From NCBI RefSeq assembly GCF_900142845.1, contig NZ_FSRU01000001.1:2852001-2916000 (forward strand): a stretch of DNA of 64,000 bases, written 5' to 3'. This DNA is from Paraburkholderia phenazinium. Its GTDB lineage: Bacteria; Pseudomonadota; Gammaproteobacteria; Burkholderiales; Burkholderiaceae. Positions 44,609 through 54,203 of the stretch are shown here, one piece after another. A program made the translations under genes and the position numbers. The notes beneath the pieces were generated by a model. That model saw only the letters and a list, made by a program, of their open reading frames with translations, did not search any database and had not been told where the DNA came from. Each line of letters starts with the position of its first letter. Position 1 is the first letter of the stretch.

Positions 44609-46894
44609 TCAAACTACCGCTGAGCGGACCACACGAACCGGCGTCGACTTGTAGGACGGCGTGCCGCTTTCCTTGTCAATGTAGTCAAGCGGCACCAGAA
44701 CGTTTGCTTCCGGGTAGTAAGCGCCCACCGAACCTGGCGCGATGTCGTAGGCGATCGCCGTGATCTTCTCCAGGCGAAGTTGGCGGCCAGGCACGGCCGT
44801 CTCGATGTCGACCAGATCCCCATGTTCAAGCCCGCATGCGGCAAGATCGGCCTCGTTCATAAACAGCACGTCACGCCGGCCGAACACCCCCCGGTAACGA
44901 TCGTCCAGGGCGTAGATGGTCGTGTTGTACTGGTCGTGGCTGCGCAGCGTCACGAGGCGCAGGACGTCGTCGCCATCCACGTCCGCGTCTTCCTTCACAC
45001 CGTGGTACACCGAGAACATCGCCTTGCCGGTCGGCGTCGGGAAAACGCGCCCGGTCGGCGGCAGCGGCATGCGGAAGCCACCCGGCACGCGGATGCGTGC
45101 GTTGTAGCGCTCGAAGCCCGGAATCGTCTCTTCGATCAGGTCGCGGATCTTGTCGTAGTCGGCGACCAGCTCCATCCAGTTCACCTTGCTGTCCGGGAGC
45201 GTCGCGGCGGCGATGCCGGCCACAATTGCGGGCTCCGAGCGCAGGAACTCGGAGGCGGGCGTGAGCTTGCCGGCCGACGCATGGACCATCGACATCGAAT
45301 CCTCAACGGTGATCGACTGGCCCATGCCGTTCTGCATGTCGAGTTCGGTGCGACCGATCACCGGCAGAATGTAGGTTTCCTTCGCGACCAGCAAGTGCGA
45401 GCGGTTGAGCTTGGTGCCGAGATGCACACTCAGATCGAGCGCCTTCATCGCCGGGAAGCACTGATCCGAATCCGGCAGCGCGACCGCGAAGTTGCCCCCG
45501 AGGCACAGCAGCGCCTTCGACTTGCCCGCAATCATCGCCTGCATGGCCGCGACTGCGTCGTGGCCATGCTCCGCGGGTGGCTTGAAGCCGAGTACTTCCT
45601 CGATCTTCGCGAGGAATGCCGCGGACGGTTTCTCGGTGATGCCGACCGTACGGTTGCCTTGCACGTTCGAGTGGCCACGCAGCGGGCAGATACCGCCGCC
45701 TTCTCTGCCCATGTTGCCGCGCATCAGCAGCAGGTCGCAGATCAGGCGCACGTTCGCGGTGCCCTTGTTATGCTGCGTGACGCCCATTCCGTAAGTGATG
45801 ATCGTCGACTTCGCTTTCGCGTACGCGTCCGCGACGTTAGCGAGTTCATCGCGGGTCAGGCCGCTTTCCGCTTCGATGTCTTGCCACGAAGTGGCCTCGA
45901 TGTCCGCCACGAGCGCATCAATGCCTTCCGTGTACGTCGCGATGAACTCGCGGTCGAGTACGTCGCCGCGCTCGGCGTCGAGCGCGAGCAGTGCCTTGAT
46001 CACGCCCTTGAGCGCGGCCGCGTCGCCGCCAGCTTTCACCTGATGATAGGTTGACGCGATGCGAGTGGAACCGAACGTCGCCATCTGTAGCATCGACTGC
46101 GGATCCTGGAAGCGTTCTAGCGCGCGCTCGCGGAGCGGATTGAACACGATGATCGGGACGCCGCGACGCGAAGCTTCCCAGAGCGTGCCCATCATTCGCG
46201 GGTGGTTGGTGCCCGGGTTGTGGCCGATCGAGATGATCAGGTCGGTCTTCTCGAAGTCGTCGAGCGACACGGTGCCCTTGCCGATGCCGATCGATTGCGG
46301 CAAGCCGACGCTGGTCGGTTCGTGGCACATGTTCGAGCAATCCGGGAAATTGTTCGTGCCATATTCCCTGGCGAACAGCTGATAGAGATACGCGGCCTCG
46401 TTCGAGGCCCGGCCGGACGTATAGAACTCGACCTGGTCGGGCGACAGCCCGCGCAGGATTTCGCCGATCCGGCCGAACGCCGCCTCCCATTCGACGGCCC
46501 GGAAGGTGTCCGTTGCACGGTCGTAGACGAGCGGATGCGTGAGCCGGCCCATATCCTCCAGTTCGAAATCCGACCGTTCCAGCAGCGACGACACCGTGTT
46601 GGACGCGAAGAACTCTGGGCGTACCCGCTTGGTCGTGGCTTCCCAGGTGACCGCTTTGGCACCGTTTTCGCAGAACTGGAACGTCGACTTGTGCTCCTTG
46701 TCGGGCCATGCGCAGCCAGGACAGTCGAAGCCATCAGGCTGATTGGTCCGAAGCAACGTGAGGGGAGCCTTGATGGTCTCCATCTGCAGCCGGATGGCTT
46801 GCGATGTCGCTTTGAGCGCCCCCCAACCACCCGCTGGGTCGTCGTACTCCCGAATACCGGGCACTTCGCGTCGATTCGTCATCTGCGGCTCCAT
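44609..46894 (-). CDS. ydeP: FdhF/YdeP family molybdopterin oxidoreductase
   Basis: 761 aa; an ATG at 46882 with GGAG ahead is an alternative start. Formate-dehydrogenase-like fold of the YdeP subgroup (E. coli YdeP is 759 aa). Iron-sulfur Cys residues occur in FDCPGCAWPD and FCENGAKA. The position of the Sec/Cys molybdenum ligand of FdhF is Cys, in CSNMCHEPTS. Cofactor motifs TYGMGVTQHNKG and the C-terminal molydopterin dinucleotide domain (HDQYNTTIYALDDRYRGVFG) are present. In E. coli ydeP is linked to acid resistance, but its reaction is unknown. It stands alone, 161 bases upstream of the CHAT operon in the same direction. Confidence 0.88.
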   Translation of the reverse strand: MEPQMTNRREVPGIREYDDPAGGWGALKATSQAIRLQMETIKAPLTLLRTNQPDGFDCPGCAWPDKEHKSTFQFCENGAKAVTWEATTKRVRPEFFASNTVSSLLERSDFELEDMGRLTHPLVYDRATDTFRAVEWEAAFGRIGEILRGLSPDQVEFYTSGRASNEAAYLYQLFAREYGTNNFPDCSNMCHEPTSVGLPQSIGIGKGTVSLDDFEKTDLIISIGHNPGTNHPRMMGTLWEASRRGVPIIVFNPLRERALERFQDPQSMLQMATFGSTRIASTYHQVKAGGDAAALKGVIKALLALDAERGDVLDREFIATYTEGIDALVADIEATSWQDIEAESGLTRDELANVADAYAKAKSTIITYGMGVTQHNKGTANVRLICDLLLMRGNMGREGGGICPLRGHSNVQGNRTVGITEKPSAAFLAKIEEVLGFKPPAEHGHDAVAAMQAMIAGKSKALLCLGGNFAVALPDSDQCFPAMKALDLSVHLGTKLNRSHLLVAKETYILPVIGRTELDMQNGMGQSITVEDSMSMVHASAGKLTPASEFLRSEPAIVAGIAAATLPDSKVNWMELVADYDKIRDLIEETIPGFERYNARIRVPGGFRMPLPPTGRVFPTPTGKAMFSVYHGVKEDADVDGDDVLRLVTLRSHDQYNTTIYALDDRYRGVFGRRDVLFMNEADLAACGLEHGDLVDIETAVPGRQLRLEKITAIAYDIAPGSVGAYYPEANVLVPLDYIDKESGTPSYKSTPVRVVRSAVV

Positions 46895-47099
46895 GAACTG
46901 CCCCAGAGACCCGGAGACTGTCCTGCCTGGGGTTACGCCGCGTCGCGGCGTACGGTTAGGATAAGGCTCAGTCTACATGGGCGTTCCCGATCTCGTCGAG
47001 CAACACCATGCCATACGGACGCCGCCGGACGCACTCGGTCAACTGGCCGCCGCGCAGCTCAGGCTACGGGGCCGATAGGGTTCGGTGCTTTCAACACCC

Positions 47100-48035
47100 C
47101 TACGGTCGTTGTATGCCCTGTGCGTTCACTTTCAGCCGGTACAGAGACGTCGACGCCACGATAAACATCTCGTCACGGTTCTTGCCGCCGAACGTCAGGT
47201 TCGCCACCTTCTCCGGCACCGGGATCAGCGCGAGCCGGGTGCCGTCGGGGTGGAAGACCTGTATGCCGATCGCGCTGCTGGTGAAGACCCAGCCGCGGCT
47301 GTCAAGGCGAAATCCATCCGGCAAGCCCTCCCCATCGGCAATGGTCGCGAAGATCCGGGCGTTGCTCAAAGACCGGCCGCCTACGACGTCGAACACCCGT
47401 ATGTTGTGGAAGCCCTCGTCTCCATACGGGATCGTTGACGTATCCGACACGTAAAGCAGTGACTCGTCCGGCGAAAATGCCAGGCCGTTCGGGCAGATCA
47501 GAAGATCGGTCATGACATCCAGCGTCTTGTCGCGCGGGTCGAATCGAAACACATGGCAGCCGCGCATTTCCTGAGCGGACTGATGCCCCTCGTAATCCGA
47601 CAAGATGCCGTACGGCGGATCGCTGAACCAGATCGTCCCATCGCTTTTCACCACCACGTCGTTGGGCGAATTCAGGCGCCGGCCATGATAGCGGTCCACG
47701 ACGATCTCATCGACCGGCCGGCTGAGATTCGGGCCGAATCGCGTGCGAATCACCGCACGCTGCCCGTGAGAACAGTGCAGCAGGCTGCCGTCCGCTTCAC
47801 GATAATGACCGTTCGTGAATTCCACGCGATCGCGCCAGACGCTCACGCCCTCTTCGGGATGCCAGCGCATCATCCGGTTGTTGGGAATGTCGCTCCATAG
47901 CACGGAGTTGTCCTCGTGCATCCAGACCGCGCCTTCGCTCCATATGCAGCCGCTCGCCAGCTGCTCCAGCTTCGCATCGCCCGCCAGCAATTCCCGGGCG
48001 CGCTCGTCATAGACCTCTATAGCCGAATGATTCAT
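47100..48035 (-). CDS. SMP-30/gluconolactonase family lactonase
   Basis: 311 aa six-bladed propeller. Metal-site residues are visible: Glu in IWSEGAVW, Asn in LNSPNDVVVKSDG, Asn/Asp in CPNGLAFSPDESLLYVSDT. It hydrolyses an aldono-lactone to the aldonic acid. It is last of an eight-gene minus-strand run, nine bases after a sugar ABC permease, so the lactone should come from oxidation of the imported sugar by one of the dehydrogenases encoded upstream. No signal peptide; cytoplasmic. The 205 bases between it and the YdeP gene show no gene. Confidence 0.9.
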   Translation of the reverse strand: MNHSAIEVYDERARELLAGDAKLEQLASGCIWSEGAVWMHEDNSVLWSDIPNNRMMRWHPEEGVSVWRDRVEFTNGHYREADGSLLHCSHGQRAVIRTRFGPNLSRPVDEIVVDRYHGRRLNSPNDVVVKSDGTIWFSDPPYGILSDYEGHQSAQEMRGCHVFRFDPRDKTLDVMTDLLICPNGLAFSPDESLLYVSDTSTIPYGDEGFHNIRVFDVVGGRSLSNARIFATIADGEGLPDGFRLDSRGWVFTSSAIGIQVFHPDGTRLALIPVPEKVANLTFGGKNRDEMFIVASTSLYRLKVNAQGIQRP

Positions 48036-48044
48036 TTCGCTTTC

Positions 48045-49013
48045 CTAACGTGTTCGCCGTTTTTCCGTCAATGCCACCACCATCACGATGATGATGCCCG
48101 TCAACAAGGTTCGCAAACCCGCACTCGCTCCGGCACTGTTCAGCAAGGCGACCAGCAGAAACATGAACAACGCCCCGCCCCAGATGCCGCCGATAGACGC
48201 CCGGCCACCGGCAACCGAGGTACCGCCAATCACGACCACCGCTACCGTCAGCAGCAAATATTCATTGCCTTGATCCAGCGAATTCCCGCCGGAGTAGGAA
48301 GCTATCAGGCATCCGGTCAAGCCGGCCAGGGCGCCGCTGATTGCATACGTCAGCAGGACATGGAAGCCCGTTTTCACGCCGGCCAGGCGCGCCGCATTGC
48401 GATTCTGACCGATTGCACAAAGCGCCCTGCCGTATATCGTGCGGGTGAGCAGTAGCCAGACCAGCAAGGTCAGCACCATCGCGAAGAGCGCAAATACCGG
48501 CACAGCACCGATGCGCGCCACCAGCATCTCCGCCAACAAGGCGGGAGGCGGCGTACGCATGCCGCGTCCGTAAGCGATGGCGCAGGACAAGACGATCAGG
48601 GCACTCGACATCGTGGCGATAATCGGCGGAATCCGCAGCAGGCGGATCAGCAGAAAGTTCACGATCCCCACCACCATTCCGGATGCGAGCGCGACCAGAA
48701 TGCCCACCGCAATGAGACTGTTCGAGCTTTCCATTGCACTCATCGACAAGGCGCCCGATAGCGCGATCACCGACGGTATCGACAGGTCGATATTGCCGGG
48801 CCCGCTCGTAATCACCAGCATCTGCCCCAACGAAACCAGGACGGTGAAGGTCGAGAAGCTGAGTGCCGTCGTCAGCAGGGAACCCATGCCGGGGCCCCCT
48901 TTGCCTGCGTTGAACAAGGCCGTGGCGACAAGCGCGAGAATCGCCGCGAGCCAGGTACTTAGCCAGTAGGTATTGCGTAGCCGACCCCACGCGGAAACAC
49001 GGACGTCGCTCAT
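48045..49013 (-). CDS. sugar ABC transporter permease (RbsC family)
   Basis: 322 aa, about nine or ten membrane helices. It has the BPD_transp_2 pattern: VLVSLGQMLVITSGPGNIDLSIPSVIALSG, ALCAIGQNRNAARLAGVKTGFHVLL (the EAA-like coupling loop), and VVVIGGTSVAGGRASIGGIWGG. It forms a heterodimeric channel with the permease encoded just upstream (four-base overlap), powered by the ATPase at 49939-51411. Confidence 0.92.
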   Translation of the reverse strand: MSDVRVSAWGRLRNTYWLSTWLAAILALVATALFNAGKGGPGMGSLLTTALSFSTFTVLVSLGQMLVITSGPGNIDLSIPSVIALSGALSMSAMESSNSLIAVGILVALASGMVVGIVNFLLIRLLRIPPIIATMSSALIVLSCAIAYGRGMRTPPPALLAEMLVARIGAVPVFALFAMVLTLLVWLLLTRTIYGRALCAIGQNRNAARLAGVKTGFHVLLTYAISGALAGLTGCLIASYSGGNSLDQGNEYLLLTVAVVVIGGTSVAGGRASIGGIWGGALFMFLLVALLNSAGASAGLRTLLTGIIIVMVVALTEKRRTR

Positions 49014-49942
49014 GCTGGTTTCCCCGAATAGTTGATCACGGTCCGCAAGCTCAGCGCCACGACGAGAATCACGCCTTGCATGGCGACTTGCCAGTCCGAA
49101 GACACCTGGTAGAAGTTCAGAAACGACGTCGCCAGCGTCATGGTCAAGGCGCCGAACACGCTTCCCAGCGCGTACACCTTCCCGCCGACGAACTCACCGC
49201 CGCCCAGGATGACGCTCGCAATGGAAATCAGGGTATAGCTGGTGGCCTGATTGGCGTCGGCCGACGTGGTCTGTCCCAGCAACAGCAAGCCGGAGACGAT
49301 GCCGAATAGCCCTGCCAACGCGTAGACGGCGGCGTGAATGCCGAGGCTCGAGCGGCCGCTTCGCTGGATCACTTTGGGGTTGCCGCCAAAGCCGCGCACG
49401 ACAATACCGAAGACGGTGACATTAAAGATCACATATGCGATCAGCGCCGCGAGCAGGGCAAACAGGACAGGCAACGGCACGAATGGGGGTTGCCACGCCA
49501 TCAGATCGACGAGGTATTGAGGCGCCTGACCACCTGGACTCGGCACCAGCAACAGTGCGAAGCCCAGCCAGATAAACGACAAACCCAGCGTAACGACAAT
49601 CGACGACAACTGCCGTACCTGAATCAGGACACCGCAAAACACGTACACGCCAACCGCCAGAACATATAGCAGGACTGCGAGCCAGGGCGAGGCGGGCAGG
49701 ATGACCGCGCCGATCGCGGCGCACATCGAAATGAACGGCCCAATGGACAGATCCAGGTCGCCTACCGACACCATCATCATCTGCGCGAGGGTTGCGAACA
49801 CGATCGGGACAGAGGCGCCCAATAGCAGTGTCAGTCCCATATACGACAGCGCCAGCGGCTGATTTCGATAGATCAGCCCCAGCAGGACCGCAAAGGTGAG
49901 CGCAGACAGCAAACGGGAGGTATTGGCGCGGAGATTTCTCAT
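49010..49942 (-). CDS. sugar ABC transporter permease (RbsC family)
   Basis: 310 aa inner-membrane permease with the same family pattern: IVFATLAQMMMVSVGDLDLSIGPFISMCAA and SVILGGGEFVGGKVYALGSVFGAL. It overlaps both its neighbours by four bases (ATPase before, second permease after), a sign of translational coupling and equal stoichiometry. Two different permeases in one carbohydrate ABC system are usual for the larger branch of the family. Confidence 0.92.
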   Translation of the reverse strand: MRNLRANTSRLLSALTFAVLLGLIYRNQPLALSYMGLTLLLGASVPIVFATLAQMMMVSVGDLDLSIGPFISMCAAIGAVILPASPWLAVLLYVLAVGVYVFCGVLIQVRQLSSIVVTLGLSFIWLGFALLLVPSPGGQAPQYLVDLMAWQPPFVPLPVLFALLAALIAYVIFNVTVFGIVVRGFGGNPKVIQRSGRSSLGIHAAVYALAGLFGIVSGLLLLGQTTSADANQATSYTLISIASVILGGGEFVGGKVYALGSVFGALTMTLATSFLNFYQVSSDWQVAMQGVILVVALSLRTVINYSGKPA

Positions 49943-51411
49943 GCCAGCTCCTCGAAGGACATGCGGAACAGCTCGCCTTCACTCAAATCCGCATTCGCGA
50001 TTTCGCCCACAATTTTGCCTTCGTTCATGACATAGATGCGGTCGCAGTGATAGAGCTCCTCGAACTCGGTGGTGTACCAAAGGAACGTGCGCCCCTGATG
50101 GGCTTGCGATCGAATGATGTTATAGATTTCAAACTTGGTGCCGACATCCACGCCGCGCGTCGGATCGTCCATGAGGATGACCGGCGCATCCGCTCCCAAG
50201 GCACGCGCAAACAATACCTTCTGCTGGTTGCCGCCGGAAAGCGAATCGATGGGGAGATTCATGTCGGGCGTTTTCACCTTCAACTTTTCCATCCACTGCC
50301 TGATCAGGCGGCCTTCCTCCTTAAAGGAAATCAGCCCTGCCCGCCCGCATTTTCCCAGCCAGGACAAGCTCATGTTTTTGGCAATCGACCACAAACCGAA
50401 TACGCCGTCGCTCTGACGATCGCCGGCGACAAAGGCCGTGCCGGCACGCCGTTCATTGCCGAGCCGATCCGCGCGCCCCTTGTGCAACGCATGAACCAGC
50501 TTGAGCAGGCGGGTTTGGCCGTGCCCGGCCAGCCCCGCCAGTCCGATGATTTCGCCCTCGAACGCCTTGAGCGGCAAACTTTCCGCAGACAGGCGCGCCT
50601 GTATCTGCAGTTCGCCGGCTTGAAATTGCCGGGCGGTCGTCGCTTTGTCGCCCTGGTTCGTGTGACCGTGGCCCATTGCGTCGACTACGCGCTCCACGTC
50701 GGTTTGTGCCGTAGGACTTTCGTAGACGACAGCGCCTTCGCGCATCACGACGACGCGGTCGCTGTAATTCATGACCTCTGCCATCTTGTGCGAAATCAGA
50801 ATGCAGATGCCGCCGCCGCGCACAAACTCCCGCAAGTAACCCAGCAGTTGCTTCGCCGAGTGTTCGTCCAGCGAAGAAGTGGGCTCATCGAGAATGACCA
50901 GCTTCAGGGGGTGGTCGCCGGGCGTAAACGCCATGGCGATCTCCACCATCTGACGTTTCGTGATCGGGATGTCCTCGATGATCTGGCGTGGGGCAAGGCC
51001 ATGCCCCGGGAATATCCGGTCCAGCGCATCCAGCAACTGCGCGCCGGCCTGTTTGCGCCATCCCAGCCCGTTGCCGTGCGAAGTCCGCAGACGCATGTTC
51101 TCGGCAAGGCTGAGATTGGGACAGAGCGACAACTCCTGGAAGACGCAGCGGATGCCGTGCCGGATGGCTTCGTGGGTATTCCAGTGATGCTCCAGCTCGT
51201 TCCCACCCACGAACAGCGCGCCGTGGTCGTTTTTGAATACCCCCGAGAGGATATTCATCAACGTCGATTTACCGGCGCCGTTGTGTCCGACGATACCCAC
51301 GCACTCCCCCGGATAAAACGCCAGGCTGACATCGACCAGCGCCCGCACGGCACCAAAGGTCTTGCCGATCGTCGCGGTTCTGACAAATGCTGCATCTGCA
51401 CTCAATGCCAT
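49939..51411 (-). CDS. sugar ABC transporter ATP-binding protein (RbsA/XylG type)
   Basis: 490 aa from the ATG at 51411 with GGGGAG upstream; a GTG at 51423 overlaps that site. Two fused ABC domains. The first is complete: Walker A GHNGAGKST, Walker B LKLVILDEPTSSLD, H-loop SHKM. Its signature loop is unusual (DIPITKRQMVEIAMA instead of LSVGQQQ). The second has a degenerate P-loop but an intact signature LSGGNQQKVLFARAL and Walker B ILMDDPTRGVD. This asymmetry is normal in the family. It drives the two permeases. Confidence 0.92.
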   Translation of the reverse strand: MALSADAAFVRTATIGKTFGAVRALVDVSLAFYPGECVGIVGHNGAGKSTLMNILSGVFKNDHGALFVGGNELEHHWNTHEAIRHGIRCVFQELSLCPNLSLAENMRLRTSHGNGLGWRKQAGAQLLDALDRIFPGHGLAPRQIIEDIPITKRQMVEIAMAFTPGDHPLKLVILDEPTSSLDEHSAKQLLGYLREFVRGGGICILISHKMAEVMNYSDRVVVMREGAVVYESPTAQTDVERVVDAMGHGHTNQGDKATTARQFQAGELQIQARLSAESLPLKAFEGEIIGLAGLAGHGQTRLLKLVHALHKGRADRLGNERRAGTAFVAGDRQSDGVFGLWSIAKNMSLSWLGKCGRAGLISFKEEGRLIRQWMEKLKVKTPDMNLPIDSLSGGNQQKVLFARALGADAPVILMDDPTRGVDVGTKFEIYNIIRSQAHQGRTFLWYTTEFEELYHCDRIYVMNEGKIVGEIANADLSEGELFRMSFEELA

Positions 51412-51478
51412 AACACTCCCCACTCACCCCGACTCAACCCAGATGGGATATCACACCCGCGTTGCCGGTACGCATGCG

Positions 51479-52519
51479 TTAGTTTGCGGCATGGCTCTTG
51501 ACGTAGTCCATCACCTGCTGCTTGGTGAATGTCTGGTCATAGACACCACCCTTCGGGGTACTTGCCATTGACTGAACCAGATCGTTCTGGGTAATGACGG
51601 AAATCGGCAGATTGATTTCCTTCGGCAGCTTCGCACCGGCCAGCACCTGCTGCGCGTACCAGAACGCAAAGGTCGCGGCACCCGGCACGATGGAAGCGGA
51701 CTCCGTCTCGTAGCCGTTCTTGTCGTGCTCGTTCTTCCACAACTCCAGTTCGTCATAGCGGTTGCCCATGAACACCACGGGCAATTTTCGGCCAGCGTCG
51801 ATAAAGGCCCGCGCCGTACCCGCACCGTCGCCCCCCTGCGTGGTCACCGCCACCACATCCGACAGGGTAGGCAGGAGCCCGGCGACGGCCTTCTGCGCGA
51901 CCGTCTGCGTGTAATCGCCGTTGACCGAGCCGACGACCTTGAACTCCGGATATTGCTTGAGCCCCTCTTCGACACCGCTGTGGATCTGGTTGTCGACCAC
52001 GAAGCCTGCCAGGCCTCGCACTTCAAGCAGGTTGCCCTTCAGGTTTCGTTTGTGAAAGTAGTCGATCTGCATCTGGCCCATGCGCTTGAAGTCAATACTG
52101 ATCTTGTACGCACAGGGTTCCGTGACGGTGCCGTCGAACGACACCACCACGATGCCGGCGCTGCAGGCCTGTTTGATCGCCCCATTGACTGCCGTGGGCG
52201 AAGCCGCGTCGACGACGATCGCGGTATAGCCCTGCAGGATCATGTTCTGAATCTGCTGCGACTGCTCGGTCGCCTGATTCTGCACCGTCGTGAAACTCGG
52301 CGCCGCGGCGACGACCTTGCTGGCCACCGCCTGTTTCGTGACCTTGTCCCAATCCTGCAGCATCTGCTGGCGCCACGAATTGCTCGCGAACGAGTTGGAT
52401 AAAGCGATCTTTGCATTCGTCGTGGGCTTTTCCTGAGCATGGGCATTGACGCCCGCCAACAGGATGGCGCCCAGACAAAGCAGATTCCGTGCGCAGCGTG
52501 CCGTTTTTTCTTTCATCAT
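51479..52519 (-). CDS. sugar ABC transporter periplasmic binding protein
   Basis: 346 aa. Signal peptide ending NAHAQ. Type I periplasmic fold of the Peripla_BP_4 (ribose/xylose) group: KIALSNSFASNSWRQQML, the repeated IQNMILQGYTAIVVDAASPTAVNGAI, and DGAGTARAFIDAGRKLPVVFMG. Cys residues at QACSAG and EPCAYK could form a bridge. It captures the sugar for the ABC system encoded directly downstream (67-base gap). The ligand is not readable from sequence. Confidence 0.92.
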   Translation of the reverse strand: MMKEKTARCARNLLCLGAILLAGVNAHAQEKPTTNAKIALSNSFASNSWRQQMLQDWDKVTKQAVASKVVAAAPSFTTVQNQATEQSQQIQNMILQGYTAIVVDAASPTAVNGAIKQACSAGIVVVSFDGTVTEPCAYKISIDFKRMGQMQIDYFHKRNLKGNLLEVRGLAGFVVDNQIHSGVEEGLKQYPEFKVVGSVNGDYTQTVAQKAVAGLLPTLSDVVAVTTQGGDGAGTARAFIDAGRKLPVVFMGNRYDELELWKNEHDKNGYETESASIVPGAATFAFWYAQQVLAGAKLPKEINLPISVITQNDLVQSMASTPKGGVYDQTFTKQQVMDYVKSHAAN

Positions 52520-52563
52520 TCGTCTCCAGAATAGTGTGCACCAGTGGCTGCGGCCAACTGTCG

Positions 52564-53316
52564 TTAGCCGCGGCCGACAAAAGGCATATGACTCGCCATC
52601 ACCGTCATGAACAGAACGTTTGCATCTAGCGGAAGGCTATCCATGTACAGGATCGCCTTGACCACGTTGTCGATCGACATGCGCGGCTCGACCCTGGTCG
52701 AACCGTCGGCCTGCAGCGTCCCTTTCGCCATCAGTTCGCTCATATCGGTTGCCGCATTGCCGATATCGATCTGGCCGCACGCAATGTCATAAGGCCGGCC
52801 GTCCAGCGCAGAAGCCTTGGTCAAGCCGGTGATGGCGTGTTTGGTTGCCGTGTAAGGCGCGGCCTTGGGACGCGGCGCATGGGCGGAGATCGAACCGTTG
52901 TTGATGATGCGCCCGCCACGTGGCTGCTGCTTCTTCATCAAATGGAACGCGCCTTGCGTACACAGGAATGCGCCGGTCAGGTTGACATTGACCGCCTGCA
53001 CCCATTGTTCGTAACTGATGTCTTCCAGCGACGCTTGCGGCGTGAAGGTGCCGGCGTTATTGAACAGCAGATCCAGACGGCCCAATTTTTCTTCGAGCTG
53101 TCCGAACAGATGCTTGACGGCATCCGGGTCGGTAACATCGCAGGCCATCGCGTGCGCGCGTGTCGCGTTCGAGCCGGACATGTCGGCCGTTTCAGCCAAC
53201 GCCTGCTCCTTTCGTCCTGCGAGCGCGACGGTGTAGCCGTGACTCAGCAGGCCCAAGGCAACGTGACGGCCGATTCCCGACCCCGCGCCCGTGATCAGCG
53301 CAACTTTCCCATCCAT
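52564..53316 (-). CDS. short-chain dehydrogenase/reductase
   Basis: 250 aa classical SDR: cofactor motif [12 protein letters not shown], catalytic Ser in NNGSISA, Tyr and Lys in YTATK. The residue after strand 2 (LAGRKEQ, Arg-Lys rather than Asp) favours NADP over NAD. It lies between a second SDR and the ABC binding protein. In the proposed pathway it would oxidise the imported sugar to a lactone, the substrate of the SMP-30 enzyme at the end of the operon. It could instead act on a later keto intermediate. Confidence 0.88.
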   Translation of the reverse strand: MDGKVALITGAGSGIGRHVALGLLSHGYTVALAGRKEQALAETADMSGSNATRAHAMACDVTDPDAVKHLFGQLEEKLGRLDLLFNNAGTFTPQASLEDISYEQWVQAVNVNLTGAFLCTQGAFHLMKKQQPRGGRIINNGSISAHAPRPKAAPYTATKHAITGLTKASALDGRPYDIACGQIDIGNAATDMSELMAKGTLQADGSTRVEPRMSIDNVVKAILYMDSLPLDANVLFMTVMASHMPFVGRG

Positions 53317-53351
53317 CGTCGTTCCTCCAGATCAGTCGCCGCAGCGCGGCA

Positions 53352-54122
53352 TCAGTTCGACCAGCCGCCATCGATAACGTGAATCGCGCCGGTGGTGAAC
53401 GACGATTCGTCCGAAGCCAGGTAGGTCACCAGCGCCGCGATTTCTTCGGCACGCCCCACCCGCCCGATAGGTTGACGCGCGATGAAAGCGGCCCGTACCT
53501 GAGCTTCGTCCTGCTTCGACGAGACCGCTTGCGCGGCGATCCGTTGATGCAGCGAAGGCGATTCCACGGTGCCGGGACAGATCGCATTGCAGCGGATGCC
53601 CTGGCCGACAAAATCCGCTGCGACCGCTTTGGTCAAGCCGATGACCGCCGCTTTCGATGCGCCATAGACGAACCGGTTCGGCACGCCTTTCACGCTCGAT
53701 GCGGCCGACGCCATGTTGATGATCGAGCCGCCCTTTCCCGCCTCGATCATGTGCGGCAGAAACGCGCGAATGGTCCGATACATCGATTTCACGTTCAGAT
53801 CGAAGCTGAAGTCCCAGTCGTCCTCCGAGCACTTCAGGATGCTGCCGTCGTGCACGAAACCAGCGCAGTTGAACAGCGCATCGAGCGCTCCGGTTTCGCG
53901 CGCGAAAGCCTCCACGTCTGCCGTATTGCGCACGTCAAGCCGCGCCGTACGCAGCGAGCCGGTTCCCTGCGCCAAGGTCTGCAGTTCGGCGAGCGCGGCC
54001 TCGTCGACGTCAGTCGCCCATACGCTTGCGCCTTCGGCCGCCAGCATCAGCGCACTAGCCCGCCCGATGCCCTTGCCGGCGGCTGTCACCAGCATGTTCT
54101 TTCCCGCCACGCGTTTGCCCAT
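53352..54122 (-). CDS. SDR resembling 2-keto-3-deoxy-L-fuconate dehydrogenase
   Basis: 256 aa. Cofactor motif TAAGKGIG, Asp after strand 2 (WATDVDE, favouring NAD), NCAGF, then catalytic YGASK. The blocks LFNCAGFVHDGSIL, DWDFSFDLNVKSMYRTIRAF, SSVKGVPNRFVYGASKAAV and ADFVGQGIRCNAICPGTVE closely follow, from memory, those of vertebrate BDH2/DHRS6 and bacterial 2-keto-3-deoxy-L-fuconate dehydrogenases. These oxidise C4 of a 2-keto-3-deoxy acid to a 2,4-diketo acid. That fits a non-phosphorylative sugar pathway fed by the dehydratase at 56795. A diketo-acid hydrolase was not found in the window. Confidence 0.87.
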   Translation of the reverse strand: MGKRVAGKNMLVTAAGKGIGRASALMLAAEGASVWATDVDEAALAELQTLAQGTGSLRTARLDVRNTADVEAFARETGALDALFNCAGFVHDGSILKCSEDDWDFSFDLNVKSMYRTIRAFLPHMIEAGKGGSIINMASAASSVKGVPNRFVYGASKAAVIGLTKAVAADFVGQGIRCNAICPGTVESPSLHQRIAAQAVSSKQDEAQVRAAFIARQPIGRVGRAEEIAALVTYLASDESSFTTGAIHVIDGGWSN

Positions 54123-54203
54123 CTTGTCGCTCCGTCCTTATGTTGAAGTCGCAGTCCGCCGCCGGTTGAACACCGGCCAGTGTCAATCGTTCAGGATGAC
54201 AAT

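Noticed and set aside
53352..54122. Considered as a general 3-hydroxybutyrate dehydrogenase
   Set aside because: The internal blocks match 2-keto-3-deoxy-L-fuconate dehydrogenase/BDH2 better and the neighbours are sugar-acid enzymes, not polyhydroxybutyrate genes.
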